Shown one piece after another: positions 1 through 8,547 of a stretch of 48,082 bases of DNA (its first letter is position 1; each line of letters begins with the position of its first letter). The stretch is taken from the NCBI GenBank assembly GCA_017559355.1, contig JAFYSL010000013.1, positions 1 to 48,082 of the forward strand. Direction: 5' to 3'. The position numbers and the translations under genes were made by a program. Below the pieces are notes generated by a model, which saw nothing but the letters and a program-made list of their open reading frames with translations, did not search any database and was not told where the DNA came from. Source of the stretch: Muribaculaceae bacterium (lineage in GTDB: Bacteria > Bacteroidota > Bacteroidia > Bacteroidales > Muribaculaceae).

Positions 1-36
1 ACTATTGGATGAATATATTAAAAGAAAATATTAGGC

Positions 37-74
37 ATAAATACCCCATTGAAAGCTTTCAATGGGGTATTTAT
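37..74. terminator. perfect 38-bp palindrome, probable terminator of a gene left of the window
   Basis: The two 19-base halves are exact reverse complements (left half starts ATAAATACCCC, centre AAGCTT). A short T run follows at about 80-84. No gene lies between it and the window edge, so it most likely ends transcription of a gene outside the window. The rest of 1-232 shows nothing coding; CTACTTTTTGTC-like words occur twice (about 78 and 117). Confidence 0.6.
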
Positions 75-232
75 CATACTTTTTGTCTACTAAGAGTTTT
101 TTAGTGTATTTTCATCCTACTTTTTGTCCAGGTAACCTAAACCCGCAAACACATCACAAATATAAACCACATTTACTAAGACTCTCATTTTACACAAACT
201 CCCATCACTATGTGTAAATAACGCATACTATC

Positions 233-264
233 TTTGGGAATGTAAAAAATTTAATATATCTTTG
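233..264 (+). promoter_or_regulatory. Bacteroidota-type promoter for psd-pssA
   Basis: TTTG at 233-236 and TATCTTTG at 257-264, 20 bp apart, match the phylum's -33/-7 consensus (TTTG and TAnnTTTG). The start codon of psd at 294 lies 29 bases downstream, leaving a short leader. A second TATCTTTG at 229-236 overlaps the -33 element and could be an alternative -7. Confidence 0.6.
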
Positions 265-293
265 CATATTAATATGCTAATAATACTATCCTA

Positions 294-974
294 ATGAGAG
301 TAAAAATTCATCACGAAGGCACTAACATAATTCTTGTATTGTTGATTATTCTCTTGATTATCAACATTCCATTATGGCTATATACATCTCACATAGCTCT
401 CCCCATTACAATCACATCAATATCGGTCGTATTGTGGCTTTTAGTGGTTAACTTTTTCCGTTCTCCACGTCGCAATTTTGTTGGCAATCGTGAAAATGTG
501 GTAGTAGCAAGTGCCGATGGTAAAGTAGTGGCTCTCGAACGCACCTTTGAAGATGAATACCTTCATCGTGAAGTGATTCAACTCTCTATCTTTATGAGTG
601 TTTTCAATGTTCACGCCAACTGGTTCCCTGTTGATGGTGAAGTTGTATACTCTAAACACCACTCTGGACGTTTCATGGCTGCATGGTTGCCTAAATCAAG
701 CACCGAAAACGAACGCTCTACAGTGGTAATTCGCACAAAAGATGGTAAAGAAATCCTCATGCGTCAAGTGGCTGGAGCAATGGCTCGTCGCATCGTAACA
801 TATGCTCAACCTGGTGTAGAAGCATCTATTGAAGACCACATGGGCTTCATCAAATTTGGTTCACGCATCGATTTGTATCTCCCTCTTGACACTGAAATCA
901 ATGTAAAAATAGGCGACGTCACCACTGGTGGTGTTACTGAAATCGCTCGACTAAAGCCTTCTGAAAATGTTTAA
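294..974 (+). CDS. psd: phosphatidylserine decarboxylase proenzyme
   Basis: It makes phosphatidylethanolamine by decarboxylating phosphatidylserine at the membrane, using a pyruvoyl group formed by self-cleavage. The 226-residue length fits the short (PSD-A) class. Residues 10-55 hold two hydrophobic segments. The cleavage motif is in KFGSRIDLYLP, with Gly189-Ser190 as the expected cleavage pair. The ATG at 294 is preceded by a good Bacteroidota promoter. The gene overlaps pssA by 8 bases, so the enzyme that makes its substrate is translated from the same message. Identification is firm from the motif and the neighbour. Confidence 0.95.
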   Translation: MRVKIHHEGTNIILVLLIILLIINIPLWLYTSHIALPITITSISVVLWLLVVNFFRSPRRNFVGNRENVVVASADGKVVALERTFEDEYLHREVIQLSIFMSVFNVHANWFPVDGEVVYSKHHSGRFMAAWLPKSSTENERSTVVIRTKDGKEILMRQVAGAMARRIVTYAQPGVEASIEDHMGFIKFGSRIDLYLPLDTEINVKIGDVTTGGVTEIARLKPSENV

Positions 975-1668
975 AAAGATAAAAAACAACATACCTAATA
1001 CCATTACATGTCTCAACCTCCTCTCGGGATGCGTTGCTTGTATTTTTGCTTTTAATTCACAAAAATTATACGGAACCTACTACGGTTACGAAATAGTATA
1101 TATGCTCATCGGAGCTGCTGCAATATTTGACTTTTGCGATGGCGCTGCCGCTCGATTACTCCATGCGACCTCAAACATAGGGAAAGAGCTTGATTCACTT
1201 TCCGACCTCGTTAGTTTCGGCGTTGCTCCTGCGTTGCTCATGTATAACACCATGGATCATTTCAACGGAGGTGAACCCACTGCTTTTGCAGCGTTAATGA
1301 TTGCTATTTTTGGTGCAATTCGCCTTGCACGTTTCAATGTCGATGATCGTCAAACCGACACATTTATCGGTCTTCCTATCCCTGCCAACGCCATCTTCTG
1401 GATTGGTGCTTGCGCATTGATTAATAAATATGGTTACCCAAGTGATATCGCAACAATCTCATCATTGGTTTTCATGTCATTGTTTATGGTAGCCCCTATC
1501 AAGATGTATTCACTCAAATTCCACAACTTCGGATTGCGTGAAAACTACAAACGCTATCTCATAATCTTTTCAGCCGTTGCGTTTGTTGTATTCTTAGGCG
1601 TTTCAGGATTGACTTGGACAATCTTCATTTACATCTTGCTATCGGTGTTTTCTCGCAAAAACATCTAA
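967..1668 (+). CDS. pssA: CDP-diacylglycerol--serine O-phosphatidyltransferase
   Basis: It joins CDP-diacylglycerol and serine to give phosphatidylserine, the substrate of Psd encoded just upstream. The CDP-alcohol phosphatidyltransferase signature D-G-x2-A-R-x8-G-x3-D-x3-D is complete around residues 57-80 (FDFCDGAAARL, then GKELDSLSDLVSFG). Several hydrophobic segments follow (about 97-118, 135-150, 160-180, 195-230), as expected for an integral membrane enzyme of this family. Start ATG overlaps the end of psd, which points to translational coupling. 233 residues is the normal size. Confidence 0.95.
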   Translation: MFKKIKNNIPNTITCLNLLSGCVACIFAFNSQKLYGTYYGYEIVYMLIGAAAIFDFCDGAAARLLHATSNIGKELDSLSDLVSFGVAPALLMYNTMDHFNGGEPTAFAALMIAIFGAIRLARFNVDDRQTDTFIGLPIPANAIFWIGACALINKYGYPSDIATISSLVFMSLFMVAPIKMYSLKFHNFGLRENYKRYLIIFSAVAFVVFLGVSGLTWTIFIYILLSVFSRKNI

Positions 1669-1724
1669 GATAACAGGGTTAAACGTCCATTTCTTCAATC
1701 TATATTAATCTATTATTTTGGAAA

Positions 1725-2051
1725 ATGAGTTTTTTAGGCTTTCTATTAATCTTACTTTTTATATTTATTGGAATACCACTTATTAAAGTGGTGTGGAAGA
1801 TTTATCGTCTTCAACGAGAAGCAAAGAAAGCATTCTCTCAATTCAATCAACAACAGCAACAACAATCCGAAGAGCAAGAGTCGCAACAACGTAAACAACA
1901 AAAACGCCAACGACGCAAGTCAATGGGCGAATATGTTGATTTTGAAGAGGTAGGCAACAACCCAGCGCCTCAACAATCATCAAAACAATCTCAATCACGC
2001 ATCAAAGACGAACCTCTCATCACCGATGCCGAATGGGAAGAGATAAAGTGA
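1725..2051 (+). CDS. small single-pass membrane protein, DUF4834-like
   Basis: A 108-residue protein with one N-terminal membrane segment (about 3-25), a short basic stretch, then a Gln-rich, highly charged low-complexity tail (residues 45-65) and an acidic end (EPLITDAEWEEI). The C-terminal tail should face the cytoplasm. Its size, layout and place behind pssA resemble the Bacteroidales DUF4834 family; that link is from memory of the family. Function is unknown. It begins 56 bases after pssA and probably shares its transcript. Confidence 0.75.
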   Translation: MSFLGFLLILLFIFIGIPLIKVVWKIYRLQREAKKAFSQFNQQQQQQSEEQESQQRKQQKRQRRKSMGEYVDFEEVGNNPAPQQSSKQSQSRIKDEPLITDAEWEEIK

Positions 2052-2093
2052 CCCCTTTTTGAGGTTTTGCCTTAAAATCAACCATCAAACACC

Positions 2094-2807
2094 ATGGCAC
2101 AATATTACACTCATCAACTATTTGACTTTCTTCATCGCATCGCCATCAACAACAATCGCGAATGGTTTCATGCCAACAAAAGTGAATATGACGACTTGCG
2201 TGCTCGATGGATGGAAGATGTAGACCAACTACTATCATTGATGACCATTTGGGAGCCTCAGCTCGCCTCACAATCGGCTAAATCGTGTGCCTATCGTTTC
2301 TATCGCGACACCCGTTTTTCGCAAGATAAATCACCTTATAAGACATTCTTCTCGGCAGCCATAAGTCCTTGGGGACGCAAACTCCCACGCGCAGGCTATT
2401 ACCTTCACATGGGTATCGACGAAGAAAACCTTTGGGGTGGATCGGGCTTATATGGTGGACTTTGGTGCCCCGACGCCACAATGCTACGCAAAATGCGTCA
2501 CGCCATCGTTGATAATATTGAAGAATTTGAGGAGATAATCAACAACCCTGAGTTTGTCAAGCACTTCCCCTCTTGGATAGGCGACAGCCTTAAAAACGTG
2601 CCTAAAGGTTGGGATAAAGAGCATCCACAAGCCGAGTTATTAAAACTCAAAGAATATGGTCGCCTCAACTCATGCAAAGAGGCCTTTTTCTGCGACCCCG
2701 CATGGATAGAAATCGCCGCCCATCGATTCTCTCTTCTCAAACCACTCGTCGACTTCATCAACTACTCCCTCGACGAAGAAGAACCATTTACGTTGGATTT
2801 ATTGTAA
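2094..2807 (+). CDS. DUF2461 / TIGR02453 family protein
   Basis: A soluble 237-residue protein. Features typical of the family are the N-terminal LFDFLHRIAINNNREWFHAN stretch, the SCAYRFYRDTRFSQDKSPYKT core (about residues 63-84) and GYYLHMGIDEENLWGGSGLY (about 101-120), followed by Trp/Pro-rich segments. The family is widespread in Bacteroidota and has no proven biochemical role. It sits 42 bases after the DUF4834 gene and only 3 bases before the TPR regulator gene, so the five genes 294-4556 may be co-transcribed, although base composition turns more AT-rich after it. Confidence 0.85.
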   Translation: MAQYYTHQLFDFLHRIAINNNREWFHANKSEYDDLRARWMEDVDQLLSLMTIWEPQLASQSAKSCAYRFYRDTRFSQDKSPYKTFFSAAISPWGRKLPRAGYYLHMGIDEENLWGGSGLYGGLWCPDATMLRKMRHAIVDNIEEFEEIINNPEFVKHFPSWIGDSLKNVPKGWDKEHPQAELLKLKEYGRLNSCKEAFFCDPAWIEIAAHRFSLLKPLVDFINYSLDEEEPFTLDLL

Positions 2808-2810
2808 TCA

Positions 2811-4556
2811 ATGAGACATCTCTTCTCTATCATATTATCCTTACTACTCCTCACTGCTTGCAGGGAGAGTGAGCGTATGCAGTTTGAGAAGTTGCAACAG
2901 ATTGACTCTATTGCCGAAGTAAATGCCGATAGTGCTGTAGCCATGATTAAAACAATCAATCGCGATACACTTTCAAACAATGACAACAAATATTATTTCG
3001 ACCTATTAGAAATTCGCTCTAATGATAAAGCATATATTGCCCACACCTCCGATTCTGCAATACTATCTGTTATCAACTATTTTGAAAAACACGATTTCAA
3101 TAATCTACTTCCAGTAGCCTACTATTATGGAGGTCGTGTGTATTCCGACCTTGGCGATGCTCCCCAAGCCCTCGAATATTTCCAGAAAGCATTAGATTGT
3201 GAAAATATCAACTCCAATACCAATGCTGTTGCTTATAGCCAAATGGCAGGAATTTATGGCAACCAAAAAGCTTATGATTTAGCAATTCTGGCTCATAAAA
3301 AAGCAATTGAACTAAACTCCCAAAATAGTAACATTATAGGTGTAATATATAATACTCGAGATTTAGGTCATATCTATTTTCTAACAGAACAAAATGATAG
3401 CGCAATGTTCTTTTTCAATGAAGCTTACAAACTATCTGAATGTATAAACGATTCAAAGCTCGCATATTCTACCAAACAAAGTATTTGCAATATTTATATA
3501 CAAAAAGGGGATTACATTAAAGCTCTTGATATTCTTTCTTCAATTAGGCATAACTTGCCAACAGAAGATTCTATTTCTATTACAAATATATTCGCTAATC
3601 TATATTACGAACTAAATAATATAGATTCCACCTTATTTTATTGCAATAAACTTATCAACTCGAACAACATTCATAGTCAAAGAAATGGATACAATATTTT
3701 CTCTAATTTATATTTAGATCTCAATGACATCAGTAAAGCAACTCCTTACATTATTAAATCTCAAATTCTTTCTGATAGCATTCACAAACTACAAACACCA
3801 CAAGAAATACGTCAACTATCAGCAATATATAACTATCAAATACGTGAACGTGAAAACAATAAACTGAAACAAGAAGCTCATGAGAATGAAATTAAACTAA
3901 TTTCTTTAATTTGTTCAATTGTTGTAATCATCGTTATTGCACTATCTACTATTTACGTTGCACGTAAACGTAAACGAATTATTAGTCTTAAATTGCAAAA
4001 TGTAGAACTTTTACTTAAACAAAGCAACAACTTAAGCGAAACTACCATTGCTCAAAATAAAGAAAAGATATCGTTATTGAAATCTCAAATTAATTCAATA
4101 AATCACGAAAATCAATCACTTATTCAAGAATTGAAAATTCAAAAGAAATTATTAGAACTTAATAATGAAAAAGCTATTATTTATAAAAGCCAAAAAGACA
4201 ACGCTATTTTGGTTTTTAATAACGATACTTTTGTCAAAGAAATATATCATCGTTTAAAGAATCATCCCGAAGAAAAAAACATCCTATCAGAAAAAGAATG
4301 GAACACACTCGTTGATAAAATTATTTTTTTATTTCCAGCATTTATTAATACTATACAAAATCTACCTTTTAAAATCAGTAGCTATGAACTTAGGGTTTCT
4401 ATGCTCATTAAAACGAAATTTACACCTAAAGAAATTGCTCGTTTAACAAATCATTCCGAATCTTCTGTATCGCTTACCCGTGCTCGCCTTTACAAAAAGT
4501 TAACAAACAATGATGGCAGAGCCTCTGATTGGGACAATTTCATAAACAGCATCTAA
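2811..4556 (+). CDS. membrane-anchored TPR protein with C-terminal LuxR-type HTH
   Basis: The N-terminus is a lipoprotein-like signal (hydrophobic run ending LLTAC). Residues about 25-350 form repeated helix pairs of TPR type (for example ALEYFQKALDCENI, DLAILAHKKAIELN). A membrane segment spans about 362-383, then a basic stop-transfer stretch and a long coiled coil (about 385-460). The last 60 residues (from about 523) look like a helix-turn-helix: FTPKEIARLTNHSESSVSLTRARLYKKL. This layout, sensor outside and DNA-binding part inside, is a known Bacteroidota one-protein regulator type. The target may be the secreted-protein genes directly downstream; that is inference. A true lipobox would conflict with the internal membrane span, so the first segment may be a plain anchor or signal. 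Confidence 0.75.
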   Translation: MRHLFSIILSLLLLTACRESERMQFEKLQQIDSIAEVNADSAVAMIKTINRDTLSNNDNKYYFDLLEIRSNDKAYIAHTSDSAILSVINYFEKHDFNNLLPVAYYYGGRVYSDLGDAPQALEYFQKALDCENINSNTNAVAYSQMAGIYGNQKAYDLAILAHKKAIELNSQNSNIIGVIYNTRDLGHIYFLTEQNDSAMFFFNEAYKLSECINDSKLAYSTKQSICNIYIQKGDYIKALDILSSIRHNLPTEDSISITNIFANLYYELNNIDSTLFYCNKLINSNNIHSQRNGYNIFSNLYLDLNDISKATPYIIKSQILSDSIHKLQTPQEIRQLSAIYNYQIRERENNKLKQEAHENEIKLISLICSIVVIIVIALSTIYVARKRKRIISLKLQNVELLLKQSNNLSETTIAQNKEKISLLKSQINSINHENQSLIQELKIQKKLLELNNEKAIIYKSQKDNAILVFNNDTFVKEIYHRLKNHPEEKNILSEKEWNTLVDKIIFLFPAFINTIQNLPFKISSYELRVSMLIKTKFTPKEIARLTNHSESSVSLTRARLYKKLTNNDGRASDWDNFINSI

Positions 4557-4700
4557 CCCTAATTTCCTAATTAACAAACATTTACCTCCCCCATTTCATA
4601 CAAGCAAACAAAATGTAAAGTTTTTGTAAAGTCAATTTTGGTATTTTACACATGTTTTCTTCATTAATTTGCACAAGTAAAATTTTAATTTTTACAAATT

Positions 4701-5060
4701 ATGAAGAAAATCTTTTTACTATTATTTTTAACGTGTGGATTTCTTCTCTCTTCTGCTGAAGAAAAACTAAAGTTCCCTATCGAAAACAAAGAAACAAGGC
4801 CATCTGGGCAACGCTCACCCAATTATGGTAGCGACATCATGGCGTACTATCAAGATGGTGTTATTTATCTCCAATTTGCCTATGACATGGGCGAGGTGGA
4901 AATTTCAGTATTTAACGAAACTACTGGTGAAATGTGGCAACAAACCGACGACACGACTTTTGGATCTGCGACAATTGCCACTTCAACCTCTGCTGGCAAC
5001 TATTATATTATAATAGTTACCGACGATGTTTCTTGTTACACGGGAAATTTCTCTCTTTAA
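4701..5060 (+). CDS. small secreted DUF3244-like protein
   Basis: 119 residues: a signal peptide (about 1-19, ending SSA), then one small beta-rich domain with YYQDGVIYLQF and GNYYIIIVTDD, the pattern of DUF3244 (an Ig-like fold in short Bacteroidales secreted proteins). Function unknown. It has its own AT-rich leader of 144 bases containing a poor -7 match (TTAATTTG, 4664-4671), and it is followed by a hairpin terminator, so it looks like a separate short transcript. It lies between the TPR/HTH regulator and the C25 protease. Confidence 0.75.
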   Translation: MKKIFLLLFLTCGFLLSSAEEKLKFPIENKETRPSGQRSPNYGSDIMAYYQDGVIYLQFAYDMGEVEISVFNETTGEMWQQTDDTTFGSATIATSTSAGNYYIIIVTDDVSCYTGNFSL

Positions 5061-5080
5061 TAAAATTTATTTTTTCAAAT

Positions 5081-5110
5081 TGACTACTCGGCTTAAAAAG
5101 CCGAGTGTCA
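5081..5110 (+). terminator. hairpin terminator after the DUF3244 gene
   Basis: ACTCGGCT (5086-5093) pairs with AGCCGAGT (5099-5106) around a TAAAA loop. TGAC/GTCA (5081-5084, 5107-5110) extends the stem past a one-base bulge. It is 20 bases after the stop codon; the T run behind it is weak. Confidence 0.65.
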
Positions 5111-5150
5111 ATCTTTCTCTAAAAATTATAGCCATTAAAAAATTACTATT

Positions 5151-7445
5151 ATGACACGCTTTGCTTTCTTTATTATTTTTTGTTTTTGTTGTCTTACAAA
5201 TTTGGCAACAAATATATTAGACCTTTCTACTGGTAAATTTTGCAACAATCTCTCAACAAAACCCCTATGTTCTAAAGTAGATTATGGGGATAGCATAATT
5301 ATCACATACGATTTTCAAGCAGCACAAATTATTAATGATGATATATTTCAAGGTTGCATACAATGGAAATATGAAGACTGGGGAATAAATCACACTCAAG
5401 GAGAAGCATCATTTCCCATTAAAATTGATACATATACAACTTCTCAGAGTGGCAACATCTCCATATCATTAATCGAATCAGAATTTATTGATTTCAACTA
5501 TGAATTAGCTCCTGCCCGTCAACCTCTAACCGATAATGGAGTAAACTTATATAGTTCCGAGAACATATCTCCGATTCAAGCATATTCAGGCTTTAGTCCT
5601 AATGAAATTATCGAAATAGAGGATGTACAAACTCACAAAGATACTTCTATTTATTGGGTAAAGATATCTCCTGTTCAGTACAATCACACAAATAAAATTG
5701 TGAGAGCATATTCTAAGATAAAGTATAAAGTAACATACCAATCCTCTCCTCAATCTCGACTCTCTGGAATTGAGATTAAACCTTATCCAGTTCTTCAAGA
5801 TACCATTACTCAAGATTACATTATTATTTCGACTAATAAATATGCTACTGCTGCAAAAAATTTTGCAAAATGGAAAAGGCACTTAGGTTTTAATACCGAA
5901 GTAGCTCTAAATGACAACTGGACACCAACAAGCATAAAAAGCAAAATACGTGAAATATATGAAAAACATTCTGACAATTGCTATGCTCTCATTATTGGAG
6001 ATCATGATGACGTCCCAAGTAATGTATCAACCCTAAAACCTACTGACGGTATAGAAAATTCTCATCTTACAGATTTATACTATGGCTGTTTTAATGGTGG
6101 AGATGATTATTTCCCAGAGATAGCAATTGGTCGATTACCAGTTTCCACATTAAATGAAGCCAATGTTGTAGTAGATAAAATTATTAATTACGAAAAGAAT
6201 CCACCACTAAATGGTTCTTTTTACAACACAGGTGTAAATTGTTCATTTTTTCAAGATGAAAATTCTGACACATTTGAAGATAGACTATTTATAGAAACCT
6301 CCGAATCAGTTCGCAATTTACTAATTTCAAAAGGTAAAACTATCGAAAGAATCTATAATACATTTTCTGACATTACTCCAAGATACTATGCCAATGGAAC
6401 CTCACTTCCCTCTGAATTATTAAAACCCACCTTCAACTGGGACGGAGATTATGTCGATATTATAAATTCAATTAACAGTGGCAGATTTTATATCCTCCAC
6501 AGAGGTCATGGTTATATTACATTCTGGGATAAGCCTCATTTTAATATATTCAACATTAATAATCTCTCAAATGGAAATCTTCAGCCTATTGTATTTAGTA
6601 TAAATTGTTCAACTGGTAATTTTGATGATGATTGTTTTGCTGAAACTTTTCTAAAAAAAGCAAATGGAGGTTGTGTAGGTATATTCGCATCATCAGCAAC
6701 CAGTTTTTCCCCATATAACGATTTTTTCACGACTGCAATATTTGGAAATATTTGGCCTAATTCTAACAACGTAACATCTGAATATCGTTTAGGTTATATT
6801 CTTAATAATAGCCAATATAGAGTTGCTGTTAATCATGACACCTATGCCAATATACGCAGATATCAATGTGAGATATACCATTGTTTTGGTGACCCAAGTA
6901 TGATGATTCGCACGGAAAATCCATCAATAATTTCAAATGTATTTGTAACCCGTAATGCTGAAAGTGGCAAAGCTGTTAATGTTTCTATTTCTGGATCTGA
7001 AGATGAATATATTGCGTTTAATGATAACATATTAGGAAAAACATTGTTGATAAAAGGACGAAGTGCTATTTATCGCACCAATTTCCCTGAATATGTAACA
7101 GTTTGTGTGTATAACCACAACAAAATTCCTTATGTTAATTTAGGATTAGAACCTGAGATAGTCCAAACTATCAGCATCACTGATTCTGCAGATTGCATTT
7201 CAAACTTTGGACCTAATCCCACTAATGGACAAATTTCATTTGAGTACTCTATTTCTAATAATACATCTTCAGCAGTTATAATTATTAGTGATTTATATGG
7301 TAACTTAAAAACATCTACAACCTGTATTGCCGAAAATAACTCTATTACAATAGATTTATCTCATCTAAATAATGGGGTCTATATAGCTACTCTTATTGTT
7401 GATGGTGTAACTAAAGATACTAAACGAGTAATTGTTCAAAAATAA
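5151..7445 (+). CDS. gingipain-like C25 cysteine protease with T9SS sorting domain
   Basis: A secreted protease of the Arg/Lys-gingipain family. Residues 1-20 are a signal peptide; about 20-215 look like a propeptide; the C25 domain follows (IISTNKYATAAKNFAKWKRH, then ALIIGDHDDVPS). The catalytic pair is visible: His453 in HRGHGY and Cys486 in SINCSTGNF. Their 33-residue spacing equals that of the RgpB pair (His211, Cys244, from memory). An Ig-like segment and a type A T9SS sorting domain close the protein (about 684-764, FGPNPTNG... NNGVYIATLIVDG), so it should be exported and processed by the type IX system. Cleavage specificity cannot be read from sequence. Terminators flank it, so it is probably monocistronic. 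Confidence 0.9.
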   Translation: MTRFAFFIIFCFCCLTNLATNILDLSTGKFCNNLSTKPLCSKVDYGDSIIITYDFQAAQIINDDIFQGCIQWKYEDWGINHTQGEASFPIKIDTYTTSQSGNISISLIESEFIDFNYELAPARQPLTDNGVNLYSSENISPIQAYSGFSPNEIIEIEDVQTHKDTSIYWVKISPVQYNHTNKIVRAYSKIKYKVTYQSSPQSRLSGIEIKPYPVLQDTITQDYIIISTNKYATAAKNFAKWKRHLGFNTEVALNDNWTPTSIKSKIREIYEKHSDNCYALIIGDHDDVPSNVSTLKPTDGIENSHLTDLYYGCFNGGDDYFPEIAIGRLPVSTLNEANVVVDKIINYEKNPPLNGSFYNTGVNCSFFQDENSDTFEDRLFIETSESVRNLLISKGKTIERIYNTFSDITPRYYANGTSLPSELLKPTFNWDGDYVDIINSINSGRFYILHRGHGYITFWDKPHFNIFNINNLSNGNLQPIVFSINCSTGNFDDDCFAETFLKKANGGCVGIFASSATSFSPYNDFFTTAIFGNIWPNSNNVTSEYRLGYILNNSQYRVAVNHDTYANIRRYQCEIYHCFGDPSMMIRTENPSIISNVFVTRNAESGKAVNVSISGSEDEYIAFNDNILGKTLLIKGRSAIYRTNFPEYVTVCVYNHNKIPYVNLGLEPEIVQTISITDSADCISNFGPNPTNGQISFEYSISNNTSSAVIIISDLYGNLKTSTTCIAENNSITIDLSHLNNGVYIATLIVDGVTKDTKRVIVQK

Positions 7446-7467
7446 AAAATATTTAAATTATTAACCC

Positions 7468-7494
7468 AGAGGATATGCTAATAGCATATCCTCT
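7468..7494 (+). terminator. hairpin terminator after the C25 protease gene
   Basis: AGAGGATATGCT (7468-7479) and AGCATATCCTCT (7483-7494) form a perfect 12-bp stem with a 3-base loop, 23 bases after the stop codon. The downstream T run is short (TTTTA at about 7502), so termination may be partial. Confidence 0.65.
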
Positions 7495-7514
7495 ATAATC
7501 GTTTTATAGTAATT

Positions 7515-8393
7515 ATGAAAAAGTTATTTTTTAGAAAAGCATTATTAATTTCAAGCATTTGTGCTGTTGTTTCTTCTTGTGCTAACAACGATGAACCAAA
7601 TCTCATTTCAGGAGACCTTTTACCTGCCAATCAAAATTCTATTAGCATTTTTGATGAAATAAAGAACTCTGATTTAGTATTTGTAGATGGAGGGTCTTAT
7701 CTTATGGGTGCTCAAAGTAAAAATCCAAAATCAGCAAATTATGATGATCAAGCATCTAATACTGAAGGTGCAGTACATCAAGTTTCGGTTTCATCATTTT
7801 ACATCATGAAATATGAAGTTACTCAAGCATTATGGGAGCATGTAATGGCTAATGTATCGCCCGATTCTATTGACGAGTCAAAATTTTTATATCCCATTTC
7901 GGAAGTAAGTTATGAGGAGGTTGTTAACGTATTTATTCCTCGATTGAATGAATTGACAGGCATAGCTTATCGCCTCCCTACTGAAGCAGAATGGGAATAT
8001 GCTGCTCGTGGTGGCAAAAATGATGAATATACTGCATCTATGGGACAATATGGAGAATATTTCAAGTTTGCAGGTAGCAATAATGCCTTAGATGTTGCTT
8101 CATTTAACCTTAGTGAGATGGCGCAAGTAGGCAAAAAGGATTCTAATGCATTAGGGATATATGATATGAGTGGTAATATGTGGGAATGGTGTAATGACTG
8201 GTTCTCTGAAAATTATTCTTCAAATCCATCTATCGACCCTCAAGGAGCTAAAAATGGGGAAAAACGTGTAGTACGAGGTGGTGGTTGGAATCATATAAAT
8301 AACGCATATTGCCGTGTATCTTATAAATCAGCGGTTACACCCGACCACAAATGTGATCACATCGGCTTCAGATTAATTGTTTCAACAAAATAA
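7515..8393 (+). CDS. lipoprotein with SUMF1 / formylglycine-generating-enzyme-like domain
   Basis: A signal peptide ends at a lipobox (VVSSC, Cys about 22). The SUMF1-type fold follows: VFVDGGSYLMG, FYIMKYEVTQALWEHVM, YRLPTEAEWEYAARGG, LGIYDMSGNMWEWCNDWF, RVVRGGGWN and a C-terminal IGFRLI. True formylglycine-generating enzymes need a paired-Cys active site. This protein has single Cys residues in YCRVSYK and HKCDHIG, so catalytic activity is doubtful. Many Bacteroidota SUMF1 lipoproteins are binding or structural proteins at the cell surface. It is well separated from the next gene by a 154-base intergenic region. Confidence 0.85.
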   Translation: MKKLFFRKALLISSICAVVSSCANNDEPNLISGDLLPANQNSISIFDEIKNSDLVFVDGGSYLMGAQSKNPKSANYDDQASNTEGAVHQVSVSSFYIMKYEVTQALWEHVMANVSPDSIDESKFLYPISEVSYEEVVNVFIPRLNELTGIAYRLPTEAEWEYAARGGKNDEYTASMGQYGEYFKFAGSNNALDVASFNLSEMAQVGKKDSNALGIYDMSGNMWEWCNDWFSENYSSNPSIDPQGAKNGEKRVVRGGGWNHINNAYCRVSYKSAVTPDHKCDHIGFRLIVSTK

Positions 8394-8409
8394 ACAATTT
8401 TTAATGCAA

Positions 8410-8492
8410 AAAGTGTGAATTTACTATGCCTAGTAGTTATATAATGCTACATAATGTTATTTAATATAATATTGCTTGTAGGTTCACACTTT
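8410..8492. repeat. inverted repeat in the intergenic region between two lipoprotein genes
   Basis: AAAGTGTGAA (8410-8419) and TTCACACTTT (8483-8492) are perfect 10-base reverse complements around a 63-base AT-rich interval. The right arm ends seven bases before the -7 element of the next gene. It could be a terminator of the SUMF1 gene or a regulatory structure. Confidence 0.45.
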
Positions 8493-8506
8493 ATGCTATA
8501 GATTTG
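8476..8506 (+). promoter_or_regulatory. promoter of the lipoprotein gene at 8548
   Basis: TTG at 8476-8478 and TAGATTTG at 8499-8506 are 20 bp apart, matching the -33/-7 pattern. The start codon lies 41 bases beyond the -7 element. Confidence 0.5.
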
Positions 8507-8547
8507 CTTTTAAATTAATCTGTAAATCCTTAAATACTACACTAATT

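Noticed and set aside
7515-8393. Reading the SUMF1 lipoprotein as a working formylglycine-generating enzyme or as GldK/GldJ of the T9SS
   Set aside because: The paired active-site cysteines are not in the expected places, and the protein is shorter than GldJ and GldK and not near other gld genes.
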